The notes beneath the pieces are model-generated. The model saw nothing but the letters and a program-made list of their open reading frames with translations, was not told the DNA's origin and made no database searches. The position numbers were made by a program, and so were the translations under genes. Of a stretch of DNA of 64,000 nucleotides, positions 1-9,448 are shown piece after piece; positions within the stretch are counted from its first letter, which is position 1; each line of letters opens with the position of its first letter. Source of the stretch: Desulfobulbus propionicus (GTDB lineage Bacteria > Desulfobacterota > Desulfobulbia > Desulfobulbales > Desulfobulbaceae); NCBI GenBank assembly GCA_002746685.1, contig PDQK01000029.1, positions 1-64,000 on the forward strand. Reading direction: 5' to 3'.

Positions 1-204
1 GCCGAGGCTGCCTGATGCCTATTTTTAATTTTTTAATCTCAGGGCTTGTAGCTTATCTCACCCATCAGGCTGTCCAATCAATTGGGTCCGCCGCCGCGAT
101 TGCGGGAGGATGCCTCCGGCGGGGCTTCCGCAATAGGATGAAAACTATGGGCAGAAAAGAGCGATTTCTCTAATTTAGGTTGGCACTAAAAAAGGGGATG
201 TTGA
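1..204. other. non-coding stretch at left edge, upstream of a truncated helicase
   Basis: I find no credible gene here. An AT-rich segment (about 20-45) is followed by a GC-rich stem-loop (99-134). The helicase-like reading frame that continues to the right is open only from 205, because TGA lies at 202-204. Nothing upstream in any frame looks like the missing helicase core, so position about 200 is probably a deletion or recombination junction. No transposase or clear insertion-sequence end is visible. Confidence 0.4.
99..134. repeat. GC-rich imperfect stem-loop
   Basis: The arms ATTGCGG (99-105) and CCGCAAT (128-134) are perfectly complementary over 7 bp. The inner segments GGAGG and CCTCC can also pair. 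There is no T-run, so it is not a classical terminator. It could be an intergenic palindromic repeat or the end of a mobile element; one copy does not decide between them. Confidence 0.35.
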
Positions 205-411
205 CACAAGGCTCCTACGCCTACAGACACCAAAAATCAGGTAGAAGGGAAAGAGACCAGTATTGACCGTACGCGGCGCCTTTTCTACGTAACATGCAGC
301 AGGGCGGAGGAAAGTCTAGCTATTGTTGCTTATACAAAAGAACCTCAAAAGGTTGAAAATTTCACTCTTGGGCAAAACTGGTTTGATAAGGAAGAGATAA
401 TTCATATCTAA
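205..411 (+). pseudogene. C-terminal fragment of a UvrD-like SF1 helicase (GajB-like)
   Basis: A 68-codon open stretch ends at TAA 409-411 and has no start codon. It contains TSIDRTRRLFYVTCSRAEES, which matches the C-terminal RecA-like motif (LFYV-x-CSRA) of UvrD/Rep helicases, followed by LAIVAYT and a NWFDKEEI tail. From memory this ending is typical of the helicases that accompany OLD-family nucleases, such as Gabija GajB. The ATPase core is missing: the frame closes at 202-204 and no homologous sequence is visible in the left 200 bases. I read it as the stub of a lost anti-phage helicase. The GajB assignment is inference; the SF1 motif is seen directly. Confidence 0.6.
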
Positions 412-572
412 ACAGTCAAATAATGAAAATATGCTGTTCTGTTTTAAGTGAGACAAGGCGCGAAATTCATAATATTTCAAAAGGTTAGAGTGGTTTTGCC
501 TAAGAAGTATACTATTTGAGAATATTGGTCGAAATAATTAAAAAAAACGGATCCCTGCGGGGAATAAGCATT

Positions 573-1583
573 ATGAGTGATACAGTCTTTAAACAGGTGA
601 ATTACGATCTTGGTTCTTTAACAAAATTTATAGAGCTGGGCGTAATTGGACTTCCAGATATACAGCGGCCATTTGTTTGGAAGAATGCAAAAGTTCGAGA
701 TCTTTTTGACTCAATGTATCAGGGCTATCCTGTAGGGTATCTGCTGCTATGGCAAAATGCGTATGAAGATCAGAGTAAGGCCATTGGTACTGACAATAAA
801 CAGAAACCACCGAAATTGTTGATTGTAGACGGGCAGCAACGCCTTACTTCTTTGTATGCTGTGGTAAAGGGAATTGCCGTTGTGCGTGAAAACTATGATG
901 CTGAGAAAATTGAAATTGCCTTCAACCCGATACAGGAAAAGTTTGAGGTCGCAGACGCTGCAATTCGGAAGGACAAAAGCTATATTCCGAATATTTCGAA
1001 AGTATGGGATAGTGATGTTGACCTGTTTGAGCTCGTTGATGATTATATGGAAGGATTAGAGGCAACGAGGGAAGTCAATTCAGGAGAGAAAAAACAAATA
1101 AGAAAGGCCATTACAAAGTTATTAGGCTTGTTGAGTTTCCCTTTTACAGCCTTGGAGCTTGCTTCACACATTAGTGAGGAGCAGGTTGCGGATGTTTTTG
1201 TAAGGATCAACAGTAAAGGTACTCCATTGAATCAGGCAGACTTCATATTGACATTGATGTCTGTATTCTGGGATGAAGGGCGATTTGCATTAGAAAAGTT
1301 CTGTAAAGAGGCTCGAACGCCTGCTGCGGGCCAACCTTCTCCATTTAATCATTACATCCATCCCGACCCTGATCAGTTGCTCAGGGTATGTGTTGGCTTG
1401 GGCTTTAAAAGGGGGCGGATGAAATATGTTTACTCTATTTTGAGAGGGAAAGATCTTGAAACGGAGACTTTCAGCATCGAAAGAAGAGATGAACAGTTTG
1501 GGGTCTTGAAGCAAGCTCAGGAGCGAGCTTTAAATCTTCAACATTGGCATGATTTCCTAAAGGCGTTGCTTGCTGCTGGTTAA
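573..1583 (+). pseudogene. DUF262-DUF1524-AlbA_2 protein, N-terminal (DUF262) part before an in-frame stop
   Basis: The start is ATG 573, preceded by GGGGA at good spacing. The TTG at 516 in the same frame has no ribosome site and adds a poor N-terminus. The protein opens with the DUF262 (GmrS-like, ParB-fold NTPase) pattern: LPDIQRPFVW, then YPVGYLLLWQ, then VDGQQRLTSLY and later VFVRINSKGTPLNQADFI. DUF262-DUF1524 proteins include the modification-dependent GmrSD nucleases and DNA-phosphorothioate defence proteins. Translation stops at TAA 1581-1583. The next codons, in the same frame, read RSGKLISSQNNLLFAYILYL, the usual continuation of DUF262. One base change (TAT/TAC to TAA) would explain the break. 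A sequencing error or readthrough are alternatives. Confidence 0.75.
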
Positions 1584-1619
1584 CGTTCGGGTAAGCTTAT
1601 CAGTTCCCAGAATAATCTT

Positions 1620-2819
1620 TTGTTTGCATATATTCTTTATCTTATGGGAAGAACTGAATACGGTGTTGAGGAATATCGATTACGTAGACTTATTGCCCGC
1701 TGGTTCTTTATGTCGGCATTGACCGGGCGCTACACCGGCTCTCCTGAATCTCAAATGGAATTTGATCTCGCTCGATTTAGAGGATTGAGCAGTCCAGAGC
1801 ACTTTGTCACGGTGTTAATTGATATCTGCAATTCAACTCTCACTGCCGATTTTTGGACTATTACGTTGCCAACAGAGCTTGCAACGTCTTCGGCACGAAG
1901 CCCGTCAATGTTTGCTTATTTTGCATCGCTGAATCTTCTGGATGCCAGAGTTCTCTTTTCCCATCAAAAAGTTGGTGAGCTAATGGATCCGACGACGACA
2001 AGTAATCGCTCTTCATTGGAGCGACATCACTTATTCCCAAAGGCGTATCTAAAAACACTGGGAATTCATGAGGTGAGAGACACGAATCAGATAGCAAATT
2101 ATGCAATGGTGGAGTGGGGAGATAACATGAAAATTAGCGATTTCCCTCCTGAAGAATATCTTCCTGTTTTACGGGAAAGGTTTACTGGTAAAGAAATGGA
2201 GCGGATGTGTTATTGGCATGCGTTACCTGATAATTGGGAAAAAATGGATTATCAGGAATTTCTTAAAAAACGCAGGGAGTTAATGGCTAAGGTAATCCAG
2301 GATGGTTACAGCCTCTTAGCAGGAAATGGAGGGAATCCTGAAGTCGAGGAACTGTCTGTAGAGTCCCTCATTAATCAAGGAGAAACAACAACGATTGAAT
2401 TCAAGTCAACCTTGAGGATCAATCTGCACACAGGAGAGAAGGATCCTAGGATGGAGTTATCGGTACTGAAGACAATTGCTGCATTTGTCAACACACATGG
2501 CGGAACTTTGGTTATAGGCGTTGCTGATGATACAAGCCCGGTTGGAATCGAAGTTGATAAATTTCTTGATGAAGACAAGATGTATCTCCATTTGGTCAAT
2601 TTGGTGAAATCCAGATTGGGTGCTGCTCACATGATGTATCTCCACCCCAGGTTTGATGATTATAATGGAAACCGTGTTTTGATTGTTGAATGTATGCCAG
2701 GAAAATCTCCTGTATTTACTAAGGATGGTAATCTAGAGCGATTTTACGTCCGCATGGGGGCTGCAACTGCTGAGCTTACGGGATCTCAGGCACAAGAGTT
2801 TATATCGCAGAGATTCTAA
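1620..2819 (+). pseudogene. DUF262-DUF1524-AlbA_2 protein, C-terminal part (HNH-like DUF1524 plus AlbA_2)
   Basis: This is the same reading frame as the upstream half (573 and 1620 differ by a multiple of 3), with no stop between 1584 and 1620. It begins with the end of DUF262. It then carries DUF1524 with the nuclease signature SSLERHHLFPKAYL at about 2005-2055. The last 150 residues are an AlbA_2/Schlafen-like domain (TTTIEFKSTLRIN, ending FYVRMGAATAELTGSQAQEF). TTG 1620 lacks a ribosome-binding site, so independent translation is doubtful. The intact protein would be about 748 residues. DUF262-DUF1524 is a known defence nuclease pair; a C-terminal AlbA_2 suggests an added nucleic-acid-binding or regulatory module. 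Whether the unit still works is unknown. Confidence 0.72.
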
Positions 2820-2895
2820 GTAGCGTAAACTGTCAGATCGGGCCTGAACCACTACAATTGATGCGATGTAGATGTGTTACTCATCCCTTTGTCTG

Positions 2896-3588
2896 TTATT
2901 TTTCCCCTGCTCTCTTTTTAAGATACTTTTTCCAGTGCCTGTCCGGTGCACACTCAAAAGTAAGGTGTTCTCTGGTGGTTGGATGAGTACAAGATACACT
3001 TACTGCATGTAAACCGAGCTGTTTATCTCCAAATGGCACCGGATGCTCTGCGTACCTGTAATCTCCCAGTAGAGGATATCCACGGCTGGAAAACTGCACT
3101 CTGATTTGATGATGGCGACCAGTTATGAGTTCGATTTCCACAAGAGAAATATTCCTCCCCTTCCCTACCCTTTTAAACGATAAAATGGCTTGTTTACCTT
3201 CCTTGTTTACAAAGCTGGTTGCACCTTTGCGATCCAGATTATCCTGCCACTTCTTTTGAATAGGCACTATGCCCTGTACTAGGGCAAGATACGTCTTTTT
3301 CACCCTATATTCTCTGATCTGTTGAGATAACCTCCCGGCAGCTTTAGAAGTTCTGGCAAGCAGCACCACTCCCGATACAGGCCGATCCAGTCGATGCACT
3401 AAACCTAAAAACACATTGCCAGGCTTCTCATATTTCGTTTTGAGATACGTTTTAGAGAGGCTTAACAAATCCTCGTCTCCAGTCTTGTCTGCCTGGACTA
3501 ACAAACCAGCCGGTTTGTTGACCACAAGAAGATGGTTGTCTTCATAAAGAACTGGTATGATGCGGCCCGTTTTACTCTTGATCTGCAT
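2896..3588 (-). CDS. RluA-family RNA pseudouridine synthase
   Basis: The 230-residue protein has the RluA-family core. It opens with YEDNHLLVVNKPAGLLVQ and carries the catalytic motif GLVHRLDRPVSGVVLLA, whose Asp68 would be the catalytic aspartate. TGRHHQIRVQ is the usual C-terminal motif. It isomerises uridines in rRNA or tRNA in the cytoplasm. There is no N-terminal S4 domain, so it resembles short RluA/TruC/YqcB-type enzymes rather than RluC/RluD, and the target site cannot be read from the sequence. It is transcribed divergently from the radical SAM gene, with 44 bases between the two starts, which leaves room for back-to-back promoters. Confidence 0.88.
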   Translation of the reverse strand: MQIKSKTGRIIPVLYEDNHLLVVNKPAGLLVQADKTGDEDLLSLSKTYLKTKYEKPGNVFLGLVHRLDRPVSGVVLLARTSKAAGRLSQQIREYRVKKTYLALVQGIVPIQKKWQDNLDRKGATSFVNKEGKQAILSFKRVGKGRNISLVEIELITGRHHQIRVQFSSRGYPLLGDYRYAEHPVPFGDKQLGLHAVSVSCTHPTTREHLTFECAPDRHWKKYLKKRAGEK

Positions 3589-3632
3589 ACGAGGGTATCA
3601 GTTACTTTAAACTCACTGTTTCGGAATCCTTT

Positions 3633-5621
3633 ATGAAAAGGCTGTTGATCATCAATCCCTATAGTCCCTATTTTAAGTACATCCCAATGGGCACTTTTGG
3701 ATTATGCGATTTTCTCTCCAAGCGCGGTTGTTTTGCTGGGATTATCAATCTGGCACTGTACCCCAGTGCAGAGGGTATTCCAAAGTTGGAAATGATGATT
3801 AATGACTTTCAACCTACCCATGTAGCCATTATTTTTCACTGGCAGGAAACAGCTCATGGCATGACTGATCTTATTCACTATTTCAGTACCCACTTTACCC
3901 ACCTGCCTCTCATCATAGGCGGTTTCACTGCCAGTGTTTTCAAATCACAGATACTTGATCAATTCCCCAGGGTTAATTATCTGGTTACTGGAGATCCAGA
4001 GCTTCCATTGCTCCATCTGCTAAGCGATAGACCAGCAACAGAAATCCCCAATTTGATTTACCAGCAGCAGGGGAAAATAATCGAATCTGAACAGCAATGG
4101 CTGGTTGATCAAACAACACTAAACACCATATCTTTCTCAACCTATGAAGCGCTGTACGATTACCAACTCTATTTTACAACGATTGAAGACATCCTTGGGG
4201 TTCCTCTCTTCTTAGGGCGAGGGTGTGTATTTAACTGTTCCTACTGCGGTGGCAGCAGGGATGCATTTGGTCATCATTCAGCTCGAAAAGCGCCCTGTGC
4301 ACGCTCCATAGCATCAATTCTAAGAGACCTCCACACGCTGAAAGAAGCAACTGATACCCTTTATATCTGCTATGAAAATAGTCAAAAATTCATCACACAA
4401 CTCTTTCAAGCTATTGCTGAAGATCCGGCATTACGTGGTCATTTCACCCTTAATTACGGCGCCTGGCATCTTTTGGATGATCACTTTCTTGATCTGTACA
4501 CCAAAGCGTTTAACACCACTCGTAAAAAACCGATCTTTGAATTTTCGCCAGAAGTTACTGCAGATAACAGCCGCAATACAATCAAAAGACATACAACGTA
4601 CTCGCTTGATCATTTAATCAATAACTGCAAAAGCATTGAGCGTAGGTTTCAGCATCAGGTAAAAATCGAACTCTTTTTCAGCCGCTACCACCCCACCGAA
4701 CCTACTTTTGCAAGCTTACTTGAAGAGATCAAAACACTATTCTACCTTAAACACTACTTGTTTATCACTCATTCACCTGCAATCCACGTCTGTTACGATC
4801 ACCTTTCCACAGACGTTGCCAGCAGGTACTGGAGCGATTACGCTGACCGCTCCTTCTCTACCTTTCTTGCCAAAAAAGAGCTGATCGACAACAATGAACT
4901 CTACCCCTATCCGGTGGATAATCTCTGTTTGTATATCCCCGAATCATTGTCATTGGATGATCAGGTCAGGATTGAGGCACTGATTCACATTCTTGAACAG
5001 CTGGAACAGGGCTGTCATGAACTCTTTCATACCCTTTTTTTCTGCAGCAAGGCAGTATGGATTGATGATCTTTCCACAATACTCTTTCCTCTTGCAACGA
5101 AACAGCCCAAAACGTTTTTTAGCACCATAAGGTTGGATAACATACTTACCTACCTCTCATCCCATCTGGCAGCTGCTGAACCATATAACAACTATGCATT
5201 CTGGCCTGACCTGATACGATATAGTTTAACCAAGCAAGAGATGCTTTCACGTGATCAGGACACTGAACCACAGCCGTTTGACATGGACCAAGCCTACATT
5301 CTCAATAAACAAAGAGTTGCCATCCATGAACATGAGTATCCTTATCTCTCACATTTCTTGAATCGACTTGATGACACCCCACCGGAAAAGCTTCAGTATC
5401 AAAGAACAGTTTTTCTTTTTCTGCGTGATGAGGTACTCACCTTACCGCACCGCAGTTTTCGCGCAACACTGCAAAAATTTGAACAGCCGCTGACCGTGAA
5501 ACACTACCTGAATCAGCTGAAAAATACGGGTGGAATTGATACTGACAAGCATAGAAGGACTATAGAAAAACTGGTTGAAAATGATGTGCTCCAACCAGGT
5601 ACAGGTGAAAATCTTTCTTAA
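3633..5621 (+). CDS. B12-binding-domain radical SAM protein
   Basis: The 662-residue protein has an N-terminal Rossmann-like region (about 1-125) that begins LLIINPYSPYFKYIPMGTFG and resembles the cobalamin-binding domain of class B radical SAM enzymes. The canonical DxHxxG is not evident, as is common in this group. The radical SAM cluster motif is GCVFNCSYCGG, with Cys198, Cys202 and Cys205. The remaining 450 residues should hold the partial TIM barrel and an uncharacterised C-terminal region. Relatives methylate or rearrange unactivated carbons or act in lipid and cofactor synthesis; the substrate here cannot be told. It converges with the protease gene 7 bases downstream. Confidence 0.82.
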   Translation: MKRLLIINPYSPYFKYIPMGTFGLCDFLSKRGCFAGIINLALYPSAEGIPKLEMMINDFQPTHVAIIFHWQETAHGMTDLIHYFSTHFTHLPLIIGGFTASVFKSQILDQFPRVNYLVTGDPELPLLHLLSDRPATEIPNLIYQQQGKIIESEQQWLVDQTTLNTISFSTYEALYDYQLYFTTIEDILGVPLFLGRGCVFNCSYCGGSRDAFGHHSARKAPCARSIASILRDLHTLKEATDTLYICYENSQKFITQLFQAIAEDPALRGHFTLNYGAWHLLDDHFLDLYTKAFNTTRKKPIFEFSPEVTADNSRNTIKRHTTYSLDHLINNCKSIERRFQHQVKIELFFSRYHPTEPTFASLLEEIKTLFYLKHYLFITHSPAIHVCYDHLSTDVASRYWSDYADRSFSTFLAKKELIDNNELYPYPVDNLCLYIPESLSLDDQVRIEALIHILEQLEQGCHELFHTLFFCSKAVWIDDLSTILFPLATKQPKTFFSTIRLDNILTYLSSHLAAAEPYNNYAFWPDLIRYSLTKQEMLSRDQDTEPQPFDMDQAYILNKQRVAIHEHEYPYLSHFLNRLDDTPPEKLQYQRTVFLFLRDEVLTLPHRSFRATLQKFEQPLTVKHYLNQLKNTGGIDTDKHRRTIEKLVENDVLQPGTGENLS

Positions 5622-5628
5622 GAAACAG

Positions 5629-6798
5629 CTACTCTGACTGTACAGCTCCAGGAAAGTCCTGGAATACCGTGTCAAAGGGAATAGCAAAACCGATACCTTC
5701 TGTATTGTTAATGATCATAGTATTGACCCCGAGCACCTGTCCTTGATCGTTAATCAGGGGACCACCACTGTTTCCCGGGTTAATAGGAGCATCTATCTGA
5801 ACCAGCTTCTTCCCGTTAATTTCCCGATATCCAGAGATTACCCCGGAAGTGACCGTGTGATGTAAACCAACCGGGCTGCCGATGGTATACACTGTCGCTC
5901 CCTGCTGCACATAACTTCTCTTTTCAGGAAGTGGTATAGCTGGCGAATTATACGCATCAATGGAAAGCAGAGCCAAATCGTTGTTCGGGCTTATCTGTAA
6001 ACTGCTCACCGAATATTCACTCCCATCAATAAGCACCACCTTGCCATCTTGGGTGAAATCACTTTGCTTTATGGTGGCAATCTGCCGCTCCAACTGTTCC
6101 AGCTTGCCATTATAGCTGGTATACCGTTTTTCTCGCAGGGAAAGATTTTTTACCATTTGCTGCTTGATCTCTTGATCATGGATGTTCTTTACCTGCTTGC
6201 GGTTCAGGTCAAGATTCTTGCGCTCATTTTTGAGTTGTTCAGCAAGCTCCTGTGCTTGGGATTCGAGCGTGCTCAATTGCTTTTGATCCACCTGAACTAC
6301 GTGGCGATTGGTGATAATGGTGCCAAAGGCATCAATGAAAAAACCAGAGCCACTCCCCCACGGAGCAACCAGAGAAACCGTTGCATTACGGGCTGCCTCA
6401 ATAGGGCCAACCGGAGCAAACCCTTCGGCCAGTTGCCCTGCAAGCCCGTCCTCAGCAGTTCCTGCACTATCTGATGGCTCACCTTCAAAAACCCCGTCAT
6501 CCTGACTAATGGACGCATCACGTTCAGTAAAAGATTGAGCGGGAGCGCTGTACGCGGTTTCCCGATTCTCAGGCGCTGGACTCGGTTTGGTGAGAACATA
6601 TTGCCCACCAACGGCAAGTGCTCCTCCCAAAACGCCCCCAAGTATAACCAGCGAAAGCGCGCTACGTTTCCTGGGCTCTACTGGTGGGGCATTCTTCTGC
6701 TTTTTTTGCAGATATGCCTCATATTTTATAAAAATGATCCCGCAATTTGCACACTCTTCACCACCAGCTTGAATATATCCACACTTAGGGCATTTCAT
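5629..6798 (-). CDS. membrane-anchored trypsin-like serine protease with zinc ribbon and coiled-coil insertion
   Basis: Residues 1-20 form a zinc ribbon (Cys3, Cys6, Cys16, Cys19). A transmembrane helix lies at about 46-69, followed by a Pro/Ser/Glu-rich linker and then a DegP/S1C-like trypsin fold. The triad is His166 in TNRHVV, Asp274 in NNDLALL and Ser344 in NPGNSGGP. Residues about 171-245, between His and Asp, are a charged heptad-rich coiled coil (QAQELAEQLKNERKNLDLNR), which is unusual for this fold. No PDZ domain follows. The expected topology is ribbon in the cytoplasm and protease in the periplasm. The start is ATG with AGGTG upstream, 34 bases after rubredoxin, so it may be the last gene of the metH operon. 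The substrate is unknown. Confidence 0.8.
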   Translation of the reverse strand: MKCPKCGYIQAGGEECANCGIIFIKYEAYLQKKQKNAPPVEPRKRSALSLVILGGVLGGALAVGGQYVLTKPSPAPENRETAYSAPAQSFTERDASISQDDGVFEGEPSDSAGTAEDGLAGQLAEGFAPVGPIEAARNATVSLVAPWGSGSGFFIDAFGTIITNRHVVQVDQKQLSTLESQAQELAEQLKNERKNLDLNRKQVKNIHDQEIKQQMVKNLSLREKRYTSYNGKLEQLERQIATIKQSDFTQDGKVVLIDGSEYSVSSLQISPNNDLALLSIDAYNSPAIPLPEKRSYVQQGATVYTIGSPVGLHHTVTSGVISGYREINGKKLVQIDAPINPGNSGGPLINDQGQVLGVNTMIINNTEGIGFAIPFDTVFQDFPGAVQSE

Positions 6799-6832
6799 AA
6801 TTCAACACCTGGTTTGCCTTACACTCCATCGC

Positions 6833-7003
6833 TTAATCAAGCGGATCAAATTGATCCTTTGTGGCATAGCACATGGGGCATACCCACTCTTCAGGTAACT
6901 CCTCAAAGCTTGTCCCCGGAGCAATGTCATTCATGGGATCCCCCTGCTCTGGGTCATACACGTAGCCACAGTTCACACAAATATATTTTCCGTTCTCTTC
7001 CAT
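6833..7003 (-). CDS. rubredoxin
   Basis: A 56-residue protein with both rubredoxin knuckles: [14 protein letters not shown] (Cys9, Cys12) and [13 protein letters not shown] (Cys42, Cys45). This is the full set of ligands for one iron, at normal length. It carries single electrons in the cytoplasm. The residue after the second CxxC is Tyr46, where most rubredoxins have Gly, and this may shift redox potential or partner surface. Its start lies 3 bases after the stop of the methionine synthase gene, so it is almost certainly in the same operon. A job in reducing the cobalamin of MetH is an attractive inference; oxygen or superoxide detoxification is the other usual role. Confidence 0.93.
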   Translation of the reverse strand: MEENGKYICVNCGYVYDPEQGDPMNDIAPGTSFEELPEEWVCPMCYATKDQFDPLD

Positions 7004-7006
7004 ATC

Positions 7007-9448
7007 TTATACCGCAAAATATTTAGCTTGTGGATGATGCACCACAATGGCTGAGGTGGTCTGCTCTGGCACCATCTGCATATTCTCGGTTAAACTCACC
7101 CCGATCTTTTCCGGCCTTAAAAACGCAAAAAGCGGCACATGGACGTCCATATCCGGGCAGGCAGGGTAACCAAACCCATAACGCGAGCCCTGATACCCCT
7201 GGGTAATAACACCATCTGTTTCCTCTCCACCTATCCCAAGTTCACGTCGCATCCGGGCATGCCAGTACTCTGCCAGGGCATCGGTCACCTCAACACTGAA
7301 TCCATGAAGCATAAGGTAATCGTGGTAGGCATCATCCTTATACAGCTGGGCTGTCTTTGCTGCTATTCTATCACCAATGGTGACAACAAAAAAGCCCGCA
7401 ATGTCTCCCCCCTCTTGCCTGGTTTTGAAATAATCGCTTATACAACGAAAAGGCGCGGATTGCTGACGTGGAAACACAAAGGGGTACAGCTTATCGTCAG
7501 CAGCAACATGGACGGTCTCCCCTTCTGCATAGCAGTTGAAATACCCATAGCTCACCCTGGGAGTGATAAGCCCCTGCTCAACCGTTGAACGGCACAGCTC
7601 CTGATACAAGGGTTCAATCGTGGTGTCGATCAGTTCCTTATATTCCTCAGCGCTCATCCTGCCACGTCGATACCCCCAGCGTCCCCGAATAAGGGCCTGC
7701 TTATTGATAAGGGGAAAGAGTACCTCCGGCTCAATTGCTTCTTCATACCGCTGACCAATAAAGGGAGGATCTGGTACAGGAACAGTGCGATCAACCGAAG
7801 CATCTTTTACCCCCGGTTTCATGGTTTGGACGGCCTGTTTTTTATTAAAAACCGTTGCAGTAAGCGTTCCTTCTTCAAACTCTCGCACGGCTTTAAGCCC
7901 GGCAAAGGCATCCTGACAGTAGACAACCGGCGCGTCATAGCCTGGGACGCACGACTCAGCAACAAATTTGGGAGTGAGTGCAGCTCCACCGAGCAAAATC
8001 GGAGCGGTGAGCCCAGCTTCCTTGTATTGCGCCATGGACTCCTGCATCACAATGGCTGATTTAACCAGCAGGCCGCTCAACCCGATTACGTCCACATCAT
8101 ACTCCTTGGCCTTGGCAATAATGGCCTCAGCTGACATCTTGATCCCAACGTTGTACACCTTGTAGCCGTTGTTGGAGAGGATGATATCAACCAGGTTCTT
8201 CCCGATATCGTGCACGTCGCCCTGGACCGTTGCCAAAAGCACCCTGGTTGCGCTATCTGCATCAATTTTTTCCATGAACGGTTCCAGAAAACTGACGGAT
8301 TTCTTCATCACCTCTGCTGACTGGAGCACAAAGGGGAGCAAAATCTCCCCCTTACCAAACAGCTCACCCACATGACGCATGGCTGGAACCAGAATCTGGT
8401 TGATAATGGCTAAAGGTTCATAGCGTTGCATGAGCCCAGGTAAAATATCCTCGACACCATCCTTGTCCCCGCTGACCACATGCTGAAACAGTTGTTCTTC
8501 CTGGGTCTTTTTCGCAGCTTCTTCCTCATCAAACCCATCATCAGCCATATCGCTGAAATACTCGATAAAGCGCATGAGCGGTGTTTCTTCACGCTCACCC
8601 TGACGATCATAGAGTAAATCAAGACACACCTGACGGTCTTCTTCACCAATCCGGGCCAGCGGGATAATTTTCGCCGCATCCACGATGGCAGCATCAAGCC
8701 CGCCTGCCACCGCCTCATGGAGAAAAACCGAGTTGAGCACCCGACGTGCTTTGGGAGCGAGACCAAAAGAAATATTGCTCAGCCCCAGAACGGTTAAACA
8801 ACCAGGCAGCTCTTTTTTGATCAGCTTGATGCCTTCAATGGTCTGGATGGCGGCATCACGCAGGTTTTCATCACCTGAACCAACGGTAAAGGTCAAACAA
8901 TCAAACATGAGATCACTGGGCCGCAGTCCAAACTCATGCACCGCGATATCATGGATCTGCCTGGCAACAGCGATTTTGTCCTGGGCAGTCATAGCCATAC
9001 CCTGCTCACCGATGGTAAGCGCCACCAGGGCTGCACCATATTGCTTTGCTGTAGCGCACACCCGCCTCATATTTGTTCCGCCATCTTCCAGGTTAATGGA
9101 GTTGATCACGCAGCGACCAGGATAGAGTTTCAGGCAGGCTTCAATACATTCCGGCGTTGTTGAATCGATCATCAACGGTGCTTTCAGCGAGTGTGCACAC
9201 ATCTTCACCAAAGTGGTCATATCAACCAATTCGTCACGTCCAGCATAGGCAGTACACAGGTCGATGATGTGTGCGCCTTTAGCTTCCTGTTCCTGGGCAA
9301 TCTTCAGGCAGCTCTCGTAATCATCTGCAAGGAGTAACTCACGGAACTTTTTGGAGCCATTGGAATTGGCACGCTCACCGATCAAAAGGGGTGGGATTTC
9401 CTGCTGCAGTTCAACTGCCTGGTATAAACTCGCTACAGAAGGCTTCAT
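7007..9448 (-). CDS. metH: methionine synthase, pterin/B12/activation subunit (split MetH)
   Basis: The 813-residue protein holds the last three of the four MetH modules. The pterin-binding (methyltetrahydrofolate) barrel is at about 15-285, beginning LLIGERANSNGSKKF. The B12 cap and Rossmann domains (about 315-530) carry DVHDIGKN, in which His413 is the lower ligand of cobalamin. The C-terminal activation domain (about 560-813) has the AdoMet-binding signature RYGFGYPACPD. The homocysteine module is encoded by the gene just upstream, overlapping by 4 bases (ATGA). Together they match a full MetH of about 1120 residues. The activation domain implies reductive remethylation of cob(II)alamin by an electron donor, for which the adjacent rubredoxin is a candidate. 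Confidence 0.95.
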   Translation of the reverse strand: MKPSVASLYQAVELQQEIPPLLIGERANSNGSKKFRELLLADDYESCLKIAQEQEAKGAHIIDLCTAYAGRDELVDMTTLVKMCAHSLKAPLMIDSTTPECIEACLKLYPGRCVINSINLEDGGTNMRRVCATAKQYGAALVALTIGEQGMAMTAQDKIAVARQIHDIAVHEFGLRPSDLMFDCLTFTVGSGDENLRDAAIQTIEGIKLIKKELPGCLTVLGLSNISFGLAPKARRVLNSVFLHEAVAGGLDAAIVDAAKIIPLARIGEEDRQVCLDLLYDRQGEREETPLMRFIEYFSDMADDGFDEEEAAKKTQEEQLFQHVVSGDKDGVEDILPGLMQRYEPLAIINQILVPAMRHVGELFGKGEILLPFVLQSAEVMKKSVSFLEPFMEKIDADSATRVLLATVQGDVHDIGKNLVDIILSNNGYKVYNVGIKMSAEAIIAKAKEYDVDVIGLSGLLVKSAIVMQESMAQYKEAGLTAPILLGGAALTPKFVAESCVPGYDAPVVYCQDAFAGLKAVREFEEGTLTATVFNKKQAVQTMKPGVKDASVDRTVPVPDPPFIGQRYEEAIEPEVLFPLINKQALIRGRWGYRRGRMSAEEYKELIDTTIEPLYQELCRSTVEQGLITPRVSYGYFNCYAEGETVHVAADDKLYPFVFPRQQSAPFRCISDYFKTRQEGGDIAGFFVVTIGDRIAAKTAQLYKDDAYHDYLMLHGFSVEVTDALAEYWHARMRRELGIGGEETDGVITQGYQGSRYGFGYPACPDMDVHVPLFAFLRPEKIGVSLTENMQMVPEQTTSAIVVHHPQAKYFAV

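Noticed and set aside
516..572. TTG start for the DUF262 gene
   Set aside because: ATG 573 has GGGGA at correct spacing and begins the conserved domain; the upstream 19 codons do not.
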